Shown here piece by piece: positions 33,313 through 45,257 of a stretch of DNA of 64,000 bases. Each line of letters begins with the position of its first letter. Positions within the stretch are counted from its first letter, which is position 1. The DNA lies in the NCBI GenBank assembly GCA_024509875.1, contig JAMPIV010011331.1, positions 310,001 through 374,000 on the forward strand. Reading direction: 5' to 3'. The notes under the pieces were generated by a model. The model was not told the DNA's origin. It worked only from the letters and a program-made list of their open reading frames with translations, and searched no databases. Source of the DNA: Oreohelix idahoensis (Eukaryota > Mollusca > Gastropoda > Stylommatophora > Oreohelicidae). Position numbers and translations under genes: made by a program.

Positions 33313-35290
33313 TCACAAAACGACCGCTACCAATTTTTTTCTTGGGGCTTTCTCCCCACTTAGAATTCTTGATGAGAGATTTCCTCTCTACATCTTCTTC
33401 CTCCAGTTTACATAAGTCCGATTGAGGGATTTTCGGCTTATCCTGGGGTAAGACATCTTTTTGCACTCTCTGCATAGTGGCCATTGTAAAACAGTCAATT
33501 GAAGATTGTCCGTGAAAAGGGGCTTCCCATTCCACTTGGTCCACTTTATTAAATTTATTTTTCTTTTCAGTGTCAGGCCTACGTTTGCCCCGTGGCGTGT
33601 AGAGGTCCTGATCACTATTCCCACTTGTGGGTGTTCCCTCATGTACTATGCCACATCTCTCTACAAAATTTTCAATGTCCCACCTTGCCTTGATCCAATA
33701 ATAATGTTGAGCTACCTTTTGAATGATGGTACCTATTTTCTCATGGTCCCCATCTTGTTTCACATGTAAGCTCCTTATTAAGTCTGCCCTATACCTTTTT
33801 GGGAGTACCAGCTGTCTCTGACCTTTGGATCTAGTTCCAGTCTTCCGGTATATCAGGTTGTTCTTCATATAGAAGTCTCCTTTTCTTGAAGGTGTGTGAC
33901 ACTTGGACAATCTTCTAAAACAAGGCTTGAGGGTCTTATCCCCAGCCTGTGCCTTCTTCATCTCTTCTGGAGTGGTATTTATCCTAATATCCTCCTCCTT
34001 TCTTGAGGTCGACCTGACCTGAAGGGTGGCCATTACTATAGGATTCCTTCTACACCGGTCAGTGTCATGATTGTCCATCCGACAATTCTTACACCACCTC
34101 CTTTTTTGGTTGAAAGATTTTCTTTCATCAAATTTCCTTTCATCGAATTGTGGGGTTTTATTATTATTTTCATACCGTGGCCTATCAAACTGGTGCTTAC
34201 CTTTGTTCTGATCTCTAGGATCAATTTTATTAAAGCTCTGTGGTGCCTTAAAATTATCTACCTGTTTATTTTTATTACCTGATACCTCTGCCTGAGCTGC
34301 TTGATACCTTTCAGCGACCTTCAATAACTCACCCAGTCTCTCTGCACCTTGTTCCATGAGAAACTTTCTCAGGTCTGGAGCCATGGACTCTCTTAGTTGT
34401 TCTATAAGGATCATTTCCTTAAGATCTTGGGTTTTCCCCAGAGAAGTCCATTTCTCCAAGTATGTCTCTAACCGTGCAGAGAACTGGTGATAGGTTTCAC
34501 CTGACAGTAGTTTAGCATTCCTAAATTTTTTTCTATAAAATTCACCATTCTTTTCATATCTTAACAAAAGAGCCTGCTTTAGCATGTCATAATTTTCTTG
34601 ATCATCTCTGCTCATTTTGGCGAAAACATCATAAGCCGTACCACGAAGCCCGTGTGATAACTTTAAGCTCCACCTTTCTCTCTCTAACCCATACGTGGTA
34701 GCTAATAGTTCATATCTATTTAGATAGCTCTCGATATCATCTTCTTTCTCAACAAAATGATCTAAATGAAAGTTCATAGCTGAGGTTGAGGCTCCCTGAC
34801 TAGCAGGGGCATCAGAGGCAAAGGGACTGGCACCATTTTTAGGAGCATGGCCTTGAAATTCCAACTCCCTTAGTCGTAACTCATGTTCCCTTTGTAATCT
34901 CTTCTCCTCCTTTTCTGCTTCCCTTTCTGCAGTCAATCTTCTTTCTTCTGCTTCTTTTTCTGTAGCTTGCCTTCTTTCCTCTGCTTCCCTCTCAGCCTTT
35001 TTTTCTTCTAATTGGAGCCTTTTAATCTCCCTATCTGCCTCCAATGCCTTAGCCTCCTTGTCAGCCTCAATCTGCAACCTCTTAATTTCCTTTTCCGCCT
35101 CTAACTTTCTTTCAGCCTCTTTTTCTAATATTTCCGATTCTAATTTTCTTTCTGCTTCAAATTTTCTTTCTTCACGTTCAATGTATTTGTCACATTCCGT
35201 CGTGACATAAGCAATCATAACTTGCCCGTCCATTCCTAACTCTTTAGCAGCCTGCACAGCAGCAGATCGAAATTTTGCTAGGTCCGCCAT
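33224..35290 (-). CDS. gag: Gag with residual Pol segment of element 4 copy a (no PR, no IN core)
   Basis: A 688-codon frame starting MADLAKF. It has a coiled coil (about 35-145), a capsid with a SCAN-like part (about 265-345) and a CX2CX4HX4C knuckle near 415. Where element 5 has its DTG protease, this frame jumps from just after the knuckle straight to the MATLQVRS-type linker, so protease is cleanly missing. A degenerate integrase finger follows (HYYW kept; second Cys pair reduced to one). The last ~170 residues are lysine-rich with no DDE residues and do not align convincingly with the integrase core of elements 2 or 5. The frame stays open, which is unexpected for random decay. Gag itself looks complete. 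Confidence 0.88.
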   Translation of the reverse strand: MADLAKFRSAAVQAAKELGMDGQVMIAYVTTECDKYIEREERKFEAERKLESEILEKEAERKLEAEKEIKRLQIEADKEAKALEADREIKRLQLEEKKAEREAEERRQATEKEAEERRLTAEREAEKEEKRLQREHELRLRELEFQGHAPKNGASPFASDAPASQGASTSAMNFHLDHFVEKEDDIESYLNRYELLATTYGLERERWSLKLSHGLRGTAYDVFAKMSRDDQENYDMLKQALLLRYEKNGEFYRKKFRNAKLLSGETYHQFSARLETYLEKWTSLGKTQDLKEMILIEQLRESMAPDLRKFLMEQGAERLGELLKVAERYQAAQAEVSGNKNKQVDNFKAPQSFNKIDPRDQNKGKHQFDRPRYENNNKTPQFDERKFDERKSFNQKRRWCKNCRMDNHDTDRCRRNPIVMATLQVRSTSRKEEDIRINTTPEEMKKAQAGDKTLKPCFRRLSKCHTPSRKGDFYMKNNLIYRKTGTRSKGQRQLVLPKRYRADLIRSLHVKQDGDHEKIGTIIQKVAQHYYWIKARWDIENFVERCGIVHEGTPTSGNSDQDLYTPRGKRRPDTEKKNKFNKVDQVEWEAPFHGQSSIDCFTMATMQRVQKDVLPQDKPKIPQSDLCKLEEEDVERKSLIKNSKWGESPKKKIGSGRFVNDASGKKNHHYSASSGRDPISAWKNRQES

Positions 35291-35460
35291 TTTCTAACAG
35301 GCAAATGTAAACAATTCAATCTATAAATAATTATCTAAGGACAACCACAGGCACTGAGAGCTCAACCTTATTTATTTTCCACCCAAGGATACCTTTTAAT
35401 TTTGTTATTATTCCCTGAAGTGAATTACCCCCAATATATATAATAGGGAAAGATTCAAAA

Positions 35461-35477
35461 TCCCGGACAGGACCCCA
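35461..35477 (-). other. Primer binding site of element 4 copy a
   Basis: The plus strand reads TCCCGGACAGGACCCCA, five bases from the LTR. It has the layout of a tRNA 3' end (T-stem CCCGG, 7-base acceptor strand, discriminator C, CCA). The T stem fits tRNA-Pro but the acceptor strand ACAGGAC differs from the usual ACGAGCC. The same sequence lies at 41,971-41,987. Confidence 0.65.
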
Positions 35478-35482
35478 ATATA

Positions 35483-37930
35483 TGTGTTAAAGTGGGATGA
35501 TATAAATATTTATAGGGGACTTAGTGTACTGACTGAGATCAGCTGTGAAGGTATCTGTATCTAATAAGTGTGGTGTATTACAGATGACCTTACTTGCTAC
35601 CACATTTAGACCTCAGTCAGACTTATTCTGGAATATTGTGATGACTACGTTGAATGTCTAGGGTTATGATAGTGATGAAGTGTATGTTTACAACCACCAA
35701 CAGACAGACAAACAATTTAATTTAATCCACAATACTTTACAACACTGTGACACTCACATACATAGAACACTCTATAAGGCTATCTTAATAAGTCAACTGT
35801 AACTTTCAAAAATATGTATTAATTCCTTTCAATAATAGATATCCTGATTCAACTACAAAGTGAACCAGGAATCACAATCAAATGTAATCACAAGTTGTAT
35901 GTATACAATTTATAGATAAGATCTTTGTATTGACATATATTATTATTGCAATATGTGTGTAAGTTGTGCTGTAGTACTATGAGGTAATACTGGCTTTTCA
36001 AGCTAGGTTGTTGTTTGTCATCATGACTTCAAGTGTTTGTTTCTGGTGGAAATAATATTGGAAAGGTTCACAGTTTCTTTTTATTTGAAACAAATAAATG
36101 TCCCTCTTGATTTAAGATAAAGTCACTTTTAGAGGGGGGTATACACAAGATTGAGCTGCTCTGGCCACGAAATCTTAACTTCTGTGTGGGCGGCAGGAAA
36201 CAGTCTCCACTGCTCGCTTGCTTCACCGTTTCCTTGAGAAACAACTCTGGTCGATATCTTGACCAAGGAGTATGCTACCAGCCTCTGGATTCAGCAAAAC
36301 TCAGACCAGGTGCTGCTTTAATACGTTATTACCACGGTCCCTGAAACAAGAAGGTTGTACCTCCTACTTCAGAACTAATTTATAATCTATTTCCACACTG
36401 AAGCACAACACATAACAAACACCGAGTTCAGCGCGGTAGTCCAACTGCTAGCTTCTCATGTAACAGTATACACCAGTATTCCTCTCCCTAATGGTTACAA
36501 CGCCTCTGCAATTCCAGCATTATTTCCTTCTATTCAATAAGATAGGTGTCATAGTACTATTTGGCCATCCCATGCATTTATACTCCTCTCCGACAAGTTT
36601 TGTTCAGGTTGGAGCAATATCTAGGCTTTGCCTCCTGTTTGTTACTGAACCACACACATACAGACATAAATTATCAATTCACATTCAATTTTCATCTAAA
36701 AGAGATCAAATATGTCTAGCTTACCACAATTCAAGGAAATATTAAACAAATACGTTGACTGGCGATGAGTTATGGCACAATTCCGATCTGCCTCTGTCCC
36801 AGGCTTTCATTAGAAAAATATGAACTGGATCTCAACGCACTTGCTTCTACACAGTTTAATTTCAAAAAGTGGCACTGAACAGACGCTCCTAATTGACTAT
36901 ATTAAATGGTCTAGCCAATAAGACCATGTTTACAAAAGCATTTGAAAAAAAAGTACCCTTCCTACCGTTTCCCTCAACAACCAAAAATAGTATTTGCAGT
37001 CGACTAATCATGTTTCGCCTTACATATAATTCTAGCCAATCAAATCGGATTTAACGTGGTGGCCTCATTCCCTCTAAAGCAGTGTCCAAACCCGCCATTA
37101 TGAGCAAATATGCTCCTGTGTTGTCAGACAACACCTCTATAGTATTTTGGCTATAATTTGTTAATTATTAGACTATTTGCTCAACACCTAACATATTCTT
37201 TGACAGCAAGTCCTAAGGCACCCAAATATATAAGTTTAACGGAGCTAAGTGGCTTCGTTACAAATATGTATTATAGAATAGTCGTGTGTTTATTTCTTTA
37301 CCACCCGTTCACTTCTACATCATAGGATGTCTTCTGTACTGTCAGACTAATGTCAGGAGCTTAGACATAATTCAGTAGAATGTCATGTTTCCTAATAAGC
37401 ATTAACCATGTTTTCAAAACCTAACCGTGTATTGGTAGTGTTTTTTTTTTTTATTACTGTTTATTTGAAAAAAGTTAGTGCTTCATGCCTTTCGCGTTCA
37501 CTTTTTCATCGCGAGACTGGGGTAGTATTGCATGCGTTCCTCCGTACATCTCGCTATCTCTCTCTTCCAAGTCCGTCTGTCTTTTCATTACGCAGTGTAT
37601 ATAATGAATTAATGCTAGTATTTTATCTAGGTCATTAAGCAGTGTGCTTATCTCAAGGTTTTCTAAGAAACACAGTACCAGTTTTATTTTTAGAAACGCG
37701 TGTATGCTGCTGTAGGCTTTACTATCAAACGTGAAAGCGTTACACTTATGCAGACGAAGTAGAAAATAGGGGATCTCGAGTACCGTCACTATGGCGTTCC
37801 ACAACGCAGGTGTACGCTATTGAGAAAAGCACTGGTCTTTTACCATTCTTCTTTCCTTTTATTGAATTAATTCGTTAGGCTTTACATTTACTTTTTAATT
37901 TAAATATGTGGATTAGAATTTCTCACGACA
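35483..37930 (-). repeat. Middle LTR of element 4 array
   Basis: About 2,448 bp. It serves as 5' LTR of copy a and 3' LTR of copy b. It shares some variants only with the right LTR (ATGAACTGG, CCCGCCATTATG) and has private ones (CCTCCTGTTTG near 36,631). Confidence 0.93.
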
Positions 37931-38000
37931 AATTCTCCCCACTTAAAACAGACCTTATATGTCAGCCTATAATTCTATATACACATAGAGAAATTTAATA

Positions 38001-39824
38001 TTAGTCCTGGTGCTTACGGTGATTCTCGTCACACGGATGGCGGCTTAGAAAATCCACACCCAGATTAGTTTTTCCAGAAATATACTCTATGCTGAACTGG
38101 AATGGCTGCAAAAGTAAGGACCGTCTGAGTAACCTCGAATTTTCATGCCTAGCCTGCGCTAGAAACGACAAGGGTTTGTGATCCGTTTGCAACTTGAATG
38201 CCTTCCCATACAGATAAATATTGAATTTCTTGATCGCCCATTTTACTGCAAGACATTCTTTTTCGCTAGTTGAATAATTGGTTTCAGCTTTATTCAACTT
38301 TCTGCTAGCATATGCCACTGGGGTTAATTCCCCATCCAGTGCATCTGATTTCTGTAACAGGGTCGCACCTAACCCGATATTACTGGCACCCGTTCTTACA
38401 ATGAATTCTTGACTTAAGTCAGGTAATTTCAAAATAGGTTTGCTTGTGAGCTTTTCCTTCAATTCCTGGTATGCCAATTCACATTGTGCTGTCCATGTAA
38501 TTCGATCTGGATTTCCTTTGCATGTCAAATCAGTTAACGGTGCACATATGGAATTAAAGTTTTTGATATACTTTTGGTAGAAACCACATAATGAGACAAA
38601 GGATCTCACGTCTTTCTTGGTTTGTGGTCTCGGGGCTTTCTTTAGTTTCTCTAAATTCTTGGGGTCGGGGGTCATGTTTCCCTGATGGACTGTGTCCCCC
38701 AAGAATTCTAATTCTTTACATCCAACGCAACATTTAGTTGGTCGGGCTGTTAAATTCGCTTCTCTAAGTCGATTAAACAGCATGTTCAGAGAGTCAATGT
38801 GTTCCTCAAATGTTTCTGTTGCTATAAGGATATCATCCATGAAATTTGTGATGCACGGATTATTCAGAGGATCCAACAATTTTCTCATCATTCTAGAGAA
38901 GACACTAGGCGCATTCTTCAATCCAAATGGCAATCTGTTAAACTCATAGTGTCCCTCTGAGGTACTAAAAGCTAGGTATGGTCTAACCTCAGGCTTTACT
39001 GGAATCTGATAGTATCCTTTACTCAGATCCACTTTTGAGAAATATTTAGCTTTATTTAGCCTGGCAAACAACTGATTTGTATCCGGCAATGGATCCACCT
39101 GACCTTCTGTGATAGCATTCAGTCTCCTGTAATCTATACAGAGTCTATGTTCTCCAGAGGGTTTCCTTAAGAGTACCACACTGGAACTATACGAAGATTC
39201 ACTGTGTGAAATTATTCCTTCCTTCAACAAATAGTCTATCTCTTCCTTCAAGGCTTTCTCCTTAGCAAAAGGAATCGAATAGGCTTTCATACAGACAGGT
39301 GTGGGGTCTATCAGTTTCATATCATATTCCAATAAGTTTGTATGCCCCGGTCGGTCCGTTAACAGCTCTGTATGATCATCTAGAGCCTGTTGCACTCTCT
39401 CCTTCTGATTTTTCGTTAAATGTGTACTGATTTTCACCTGTGCCGCTGTCTCACAGGGGTGTAATGGATATTCAAATGATGAAAGTGGTTCCTTTTTCAT
39501 CTCCATTGCAATAGACAAGGTCAACAAATGTGTCTCTTCCTGATTTTCTCTTTCCAAATATTTCTTCAGGAGATTCACATGATAGATTTTTTCTTTCCCC
39601 TTCTTATCTATCTTATAATTAGTTCTAGACACCTTCTCTAGAACTGTATATGGACCTTGCCATCCAATTTGTAACTTATTCTGACTACCGGGTAGAAGAA
39701 GCAGTACCTTCTCTCCCACAGCCAAATCTCTGTCTTTAGCTTTCTTGTCTATTTTTCCATGCACTGATAGGGTCTCTTCCACTAGAAGCACTGTAGTGAT
39801 GATTTTTCTTCCCAGAAGCATCAT
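38001..39824 (-). CDS. pol: RT and RNase H of element 4 copy b
   Basis: 607 codons, with very few differences from copy a (for example I to K in the RNase H segment AVKWAIKK, and A to V in GVDFLSRHP). The FMDD box is intact. The RNase H first Asp is again Gly. The shared lesion shows that both copies descend from one defective parent. Confidence 0.9.
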   Translation of the reverse strand: MMLLGRKIITTVLLVEETLSVHGKIDKKAKDRDLAVGEKVLLLLPGSQNKLQIGWQGPYTVLEKVSRTNYKIDKKGKEKIYHVNLLKKYLERENQEETHLLTLSIAMEMKKEPLSSFEYPLHPCETAAQVKISTHLTKNQKERVQQALDDHTELLTDRPGHTNLLEYDMKLIDPTPVCMKAYSIPFAKEKALKEEIDYLLKEGIISHSESSYSSSVVLLRKPSGEHRLCIDYRRLNAITEGQVDPLPDTNQLFARLNKAKYFSKVDLSKGYYQIPVKPEVRPYLAFSTSEGHYEFNRLPFGLKNAPSVFSRMMRKLLDPLNNPCITNFMDDILIATETFEEHIDSLNMLFNRLREANLTARPTKCCVGCKELEFLGDTVHQGNMTPDPKNLEKLKKAPRPQTKKDVRSFVSLCGFYQKYIKNFNSICAPLTDLTCKGNPDRITWTAQCELAYQELKEKLTSKPILKLPDLSQEFIVRTGASNIGLGATLLQKSDALDGELTPVAYASRKLNKAETNYSTSEKECLAVKWAIKKFNIYLYGKAFKLQTDHKPLSFLAQARHENSRLLRRSLLLQPFQFSIEYISGKTNLGVDFLSRHPCDENHRKHQD

Positions 39825-39899
39825 TCACAAAACGACCGCTACCAATTTTTTTCTTGGGGCTTTCTCCCCACTTAGAATTCTTGATGAGAGATTTCCTCT

Positions 39900-41809
39900 C
39901 TACATCTTCTTCCTCCAGTTTACATAAGTCCGATTGAGGGATTTTCGGCTTATCCTGGGTAAGACATCTTTTTGCACTCTCTGCATAGTGGCCATTGTAA
40001 AACAGTCAATTGAAGATTGTCCGTGAAAAGGGGCTTCCCATTCCACTTGGTCCACTTTATTAAATTTATTTTTCTTTTCAGTGTCAGGCCTACGTTTGCC
40101 CCGTGGCGTGTAGAGGTCCTGATCACTATTCCCACTTGTGGGTGTTCCCTCATGTACTATGCCACATCTCTCTACAAAATTTTCAATGTCCCACCTTGCC
40201 TTGATCCAATAATAATGTTGAGCTACCTTTTGAATGATGGTACCTATTTTCTCATGGTCCCCATCTTGTTTCACATGTAAGCTCCTTATTAAGTCTGCCC
40301 TATACCTTTTTGGGAGTACCAGCTGTCTCTGACCTTTGGATCTAGTTCCAGTCTTCCGGTATATCAGGTTGTTCTTCATATAGAAGTCTCCTTTTCTTGA
40401 AGGTATGTGACACTTGGACAATCTTCTAAAACAAGGCTTGAGGGTCTTATCCCCAGCCTGTGCCTTCTTCATCTCTTCTGGAGTGGTATTTATCCTAATA
40501 TCCTCCTCCTTTCTTGAGGTCGACCTGACCTGAAGGGTGGCCATTACTATAGGATTCCTTCTACACCGGTCAGTGTCATGATTGTCCATCCGACAATTCT
40601 TACACCACCTCCTTTTTTGGTTGAAAGATTTTCTTTCATCAAATTTCCTTTCATCGAATTGTGGGGTTTTATTTTTATTTTCATACCGTGGCCTATCAAA
40701 CTGGTGCTTACCTTTGTTCTGATCTCTAGGATCAATTTTATGAAAGCTCTGTGGTGCCTTAAAATTATCTACCTGTTTATTTTTATTACCTGATACCTCT
40801 GCCTGAGCTGTTTGATACCTTTCAGCGACCTTCAATAACTCACCCAGTCTCTCTGCACCTTGTTCCATGAGAAACTTTCTCAGGTCTGGAGCCATGGACT
40901 CTCTTAGTTGTTCTATAAGGATCATTTCCTTAAGATCTTGGGTTTTCCCCAGAGAAGTCCATTTCTCCAAGTATGTCTCTAACCGTGCAGAGAACTGGTG
41001 ATAGGTTTCACCTGACAGTAGTTTAGCATTCCTAAATTTTTTTCTATAAAATTCACCATTCTTTTCATATCTTAACAAAAGAGCCTGCTTTAGCATGTCA
41101 TAATTTTCTTGATCATCTCTGCTCATTTTGGCGAAAACATCATAAGCCGTACCACGAAGCCCGTGTGATAACTTTAAGCTCCACCTTTCTCTCTCTAACC
41201 CATACGTGGTAGCTAATAGTTCATATCTATTTAGATAGCTCTCGATATCATCTTCTTTCTCAACAAAATGATCTAAATGAAAGTTCATAGCTGAGGTTGA
41301 GGCTCCCTGACTAGCAGGGGCATCAGAGGCAAAGGGACTGGCACCATTTTTAGGAGCATGGCCTTGAAATTCCAACTCCCTTAGTCGTAACTCATGTTCC
41401 CTTTGTAATCTCTTCTCCTCCTTTTCTGCTTCCCTTTCTGCAGTCAATCTTCTTTCTTCTGCTTCTTTTTCTGTAGCTTGCCTTCTTTCCTCTGCTTCCC
41501 TCTCAGCCTTTTTTTCTTCTAATTGGAGCCTTTTAATCTCCCTATCTGCCTCCAATGCCTTAGCCTCCTTGTCAGCCTCAATCTGCAACCTCTTAATTTC
41601 CTTTTCCGCCTCTAACTTTCTTTCAGCCTCTTTTTCTAATATTTCCGATTCTAATTTTCTTTCGCTTCAAATTTTCTTTCTTCACGTTCAATGTATTTGT
41701 CACATTCCGTCGTGACATAAGCAATCATAACTTGCCCGTCCATTCCTAACTCTTTAGCAGCCTGCACAGCAGCAGATCGAAATTTTGCTAGGTCCGCCAT
41801 TTTCTAACA
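39900..41809 (-). pseudogene. gag: Gag and residual Pol segment of element 4 copy b, two one-base breaks
   Basis: The equivalent start codon is at about 41,801. A one-base loss near 41,663 breaks the coiled-coil region, so the longest open stretch starts at 41,588 (562 codons). A second one-base loss in the G run near 39,957 (four G in copy a, three here) shifts the frame and ends it at 39,900, before the point reached in copy a. Capsid, knuckle and the lysine-rich segment are otherwise the same as in copy a, including the missing protease and integrase core. Confidence 0.88.
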
Positions 41810-41970
41810 GGCAAATGTAAACAATTCAATCTATAAATAATTATCTAAGGACAACCACAGGCACTGAGAGCTCAACCTTATTTATTTTCCACCCAAGGAT
41901 ACCTTTTAATTTTGTTATTATTCCCTGAAGTGAATTACCCCCAATATATATAATAGGGAAAGATTCAAAA

Positions 41971-41987
41971 TCCCGGACAGGACCCCA
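41971..41987 (-). other. Primer binding site of element 4 copy b
   Basis: Identical to 35,461-35,477, next to the right LTR. Confidence 0.65.
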
Positions 41988-41992
41988 ATATA

Positions 41993-44448
41993 TGTGTTAA
42001 AGTGGGATGATATAAATATTTATATGGGACTTAGTGTACTGACTGAGATCAGCTGTGAAGGTATCTGTATCTAATAAGTGTGGTGTATTACAGATGACCT
42101 TACTTGCTACCACATTTAGACCTCAGTCAGACTTATTCTGGAATATTGTGATGACTACGTTGAATGTCTAGGGTTATGATAGTGATGAAGTGTATGTTTA
42201 CAACCACCAACAGACAGACAAACAATTTAATTTAATCCACAATACTTTACAACACTGTGACACTCACATACATAGAACACTCTATAAGGCTATCTTAATA
42301 AGTCAACTGTAACTTTCAAAAATATGTATTAATTCCTTTCAATAAAAGATATCCTGATTCAACTACAAAGTGAACCAGGAATCACAATCAAATGTAATCA
42401 CAAGTTGTATGTACACAATTTATAGATAGGATCTTTGTATTGACATATATTATTATTGCAATATGTGTGTAAGTTGTGCTGTAGTACTATGAGGTAATAC
42501 TGGCTTTTCAAGCTAGGTTGTTGTTTGTCATCATGACTTCAAGTGTTTGTTTCTGGTGGAAATAATATTGGAAAGGTTCACAGTTTCTTTTTATTTGAAA
42601 CAAATAAATGTCCCTCTTGATTTAAGGTAAAGTCACTTTTAGAGGGGGGTATACACAAGATTGAGCTGCTCTGGCCACGAAATCTTAACTTCTGTGTGGG
42701 CGGCAGGAAACAGTCTCCACTGCTCGCTTGCTTCACCGTTTCCTTGAGAAACAACTCTGGTCGATATCTTGACCAAGGAGTATGCTACCAGCCTCTGGAT
42801 TCAGCAAAACTCAGACCAGGTGCTGCTTTAATACGTTATTACCACGGTCCCTGAAACAAGAAGGTTGTACCTCCTACTTCAGAACTAATTTATAATCTAT
42901 TTCCACACTGAAGCACAACACATAACAAACACCGAGTTCAGCGCGGTAGTCCAATTGCTAGCTTCTCATGTAACAGTATACACCAGTATTCCTCTCCCTA
43001 ATGGTTACAACGCCTCTGCAATTCCAGCATTATTTCCTTCTATTCAATAAGATAGGTGTCATAGTACTATTTGGCCATCCCATGCATTTATACTCCTCTC
43101 CGACAAGTTTTGTTCAGGTTGGAGCATGGTTGGAGCAATATCTAGGCTTTGCCTCATGTTTGTTACTGAACCACACACATACAGACATAAATTATCAATT
43201 CACATTCAATTTTCATCTAAAAGAGATCAAATATGTCTAGCTTACCACAATTCAAGGAAATATTAAACAAATACGTTGACTGGCGATGAGTTATGGCACA
43301 ATTCCGATCTGCCTCTGTCCCAGGCTTTCATTAGAAAAATATGAACTGGATCTCAACGCACTTGCTTCTACACAGTTTAATTTCAAAAAGTGGCACTGAA
43401 CAGACGCTCCTAATTGACTATATTAAATGGTCTAGCCAATAAGACCATGTTTACAAAAGCATTTGAAAAAAAAGTACCCTTCCTACCGTTTCCCTTAACA
43501 ACCAAAAATAGTATTTGCAGTCGACTAATCATGTTTCGCCTTACATATAATTCTAGCCAATCAAATCGGATTTAACGTGGTGGCCTCATTCCCTCTAAAG
43601 CAGTGTCCAAACCCGCCATTATGAGCAAATATGCTCCTGTGTTGTCAGACAACACCTCTATAGTATTTTGGCTATAATTTGTTAATTATTAGACTATTTG
43701 CTCAACACCTAACATATTCTTTGTCAGCAAGTCCTAAGGCACCCAAATATATAAGTTTAACGGAGCTAAGTGGCTTCGTTACAAATATGTATTATAGGAT
43801 AGTCGTGTGTTTATTTCTTTACCACCCGTTCACTTCTACATCATAGGATGTCTTCTGTACTGTCAGACTAATGTCAGGAGCTTAGACATAATTCAATAGA
43901 ATGTCATGTTTCCTAATAAGCATTAACCATGTTTTCAAAACCTAACCGTGTATTGGTAGTGTTTTTTTATTACTGTTTATTTGAAAAAAGTTAGTGCTTC
44001 ATGCCTTTCGCGTTCACTTTTTCATCGCGAGACTGGGGTAGTATTGCATGCGTTCCTCCGTACATCTCTCTATCTCTCTCTTCCAAGTCCGTCTGTCTTT
44101 TCATTACGCAGTGTATATAATGACATTAATGCTAGTATTTTATCTAGGTCATTAAGCAGTGTGCTTATCTCAAGGTTTTCTAAGAAACACAGTACCAGTT
44201 TTATTTTTAGAAACGCGTGTATGCTGCTGTAGGCTTTACTATCAAACGTGAAAGCGTTACACTTATGCAGACGAAGTAGAAAAAGGGGGATCTCGAGTAC
44301 CGTCACTATGGCGTTCCACAACGCAGGTGTACGCTATTGGGAAAAGCACTGGTCTTTTACCATTCTTCTTTCCTTTTATTGAATTAATTCGTTAGGCTTT
44401 ACATTTACTTTTTAATTTAGATATGTAGATTTAGAATGTTTCACGACA
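41993..44448 (-). repeat. Right LTR of element 4 array (5' LTR of copy b)
   Basis: About 2,456 bp. It carries a private short duplication (GGTTGGAGCAT, about 43,117-43,138). It ends TCACGACA and is followed by GTTGT. Confidence 0.93.
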
Positions 44449-45257
44449 GTTGTAGAGCTCTGTGCGTTATGATTCCGTTGCTGTTTTGTTTCGCGGTGCT
44501 CCCTTTAAGCCTGGGGCCCTAGGCTCATGTCTAGTGGGCATAATGAATAATCCGGTGCTGATTGTTATGAGTAGAGAGGGACATAGTACAAGTTCGGATT
44601 TACGGCTAAATATCGGACGCGATAGCACGATTGCAGAGCGTGTTCTCTATCCGCTGAAATCTGTATGTAGCTGATCCCTCGTTGGATCCACTGACTAAGT
44701 CTATTTTTAATTCAGTAATTAGGAATCTTAAAAATACTTACATTTCTTTTAGTTTAAAGTTTTAACTTACTTACTTACTTAGTCGTTCCCCTTCTACCGT
44801 GAGGTGTAGAGGTTTGGAAGAGAGAGAGAGCGCCAGATTATCCTATCGGCTGTCTTCCTCCTGGCCTGGTTCCATGTTAAAGTTTTAAGACAATCGATTA
44901 CTTCTTTAGTTCCACTATAAGACAGTTATTATTGCCGCGTAAAGTTTCCGTGAGTGTTTGGTGAGACAAAGAAAGTATAGGCCTAATATACCCTGAAGTA
45001 TGTCGTACAAGGAAACAAATTAGATTTTGTGCATGGGACTGTCAACCTTGTTATGTAAAACAAATTGCCACGTAAAGAATCTCTGCAAGAGCATGTGACT
45101 GTTTGATGAAGGCTTCCTTCAAGGGGACCACCTACAGGGATGGCTGCATGCTCCTTAGGAGGCGCAAAGGAAAATGAAAATTGAATTAGACATCTTGATA
45201 ATACTCACATTTTATTTTGTTTTTAGTTTAAAATGTTAAGAGTGGCTATATTTGTTT
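44449..45257. other. Unassigned DNA right of element 4
   Basis: No recognisable frame. A short (TTAC)n run lies at about 44,766-44,782, and a GTTCCCCTTCTACCGTGAGG-type stretch near 44,785 resembles no family I can name. Confidence 0.45.

Larger units (their letters stand above)
28974..44448 (-). mobile_element. Element 4: LTR-internal-LTR-internal-LTR array, Gmr1-like, PR/IN-deficient
   Basis: Three LTRs (28,974-31,418; 35,483-37,930; 41,993-44,448) enclose two internal regions (31,419-35,482 and 37,931-41,992) that are nearly identical. The outer flanks are GTTAT and GTTGT, a possible target duplication with one change. This fits a single insertion later expanded by unequal exchange between LTRs. 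Both internal copies carry the same deletions, so they were copied after those deletions occurred. LTR and Gag are related to element 5. Confidence 0.92.
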
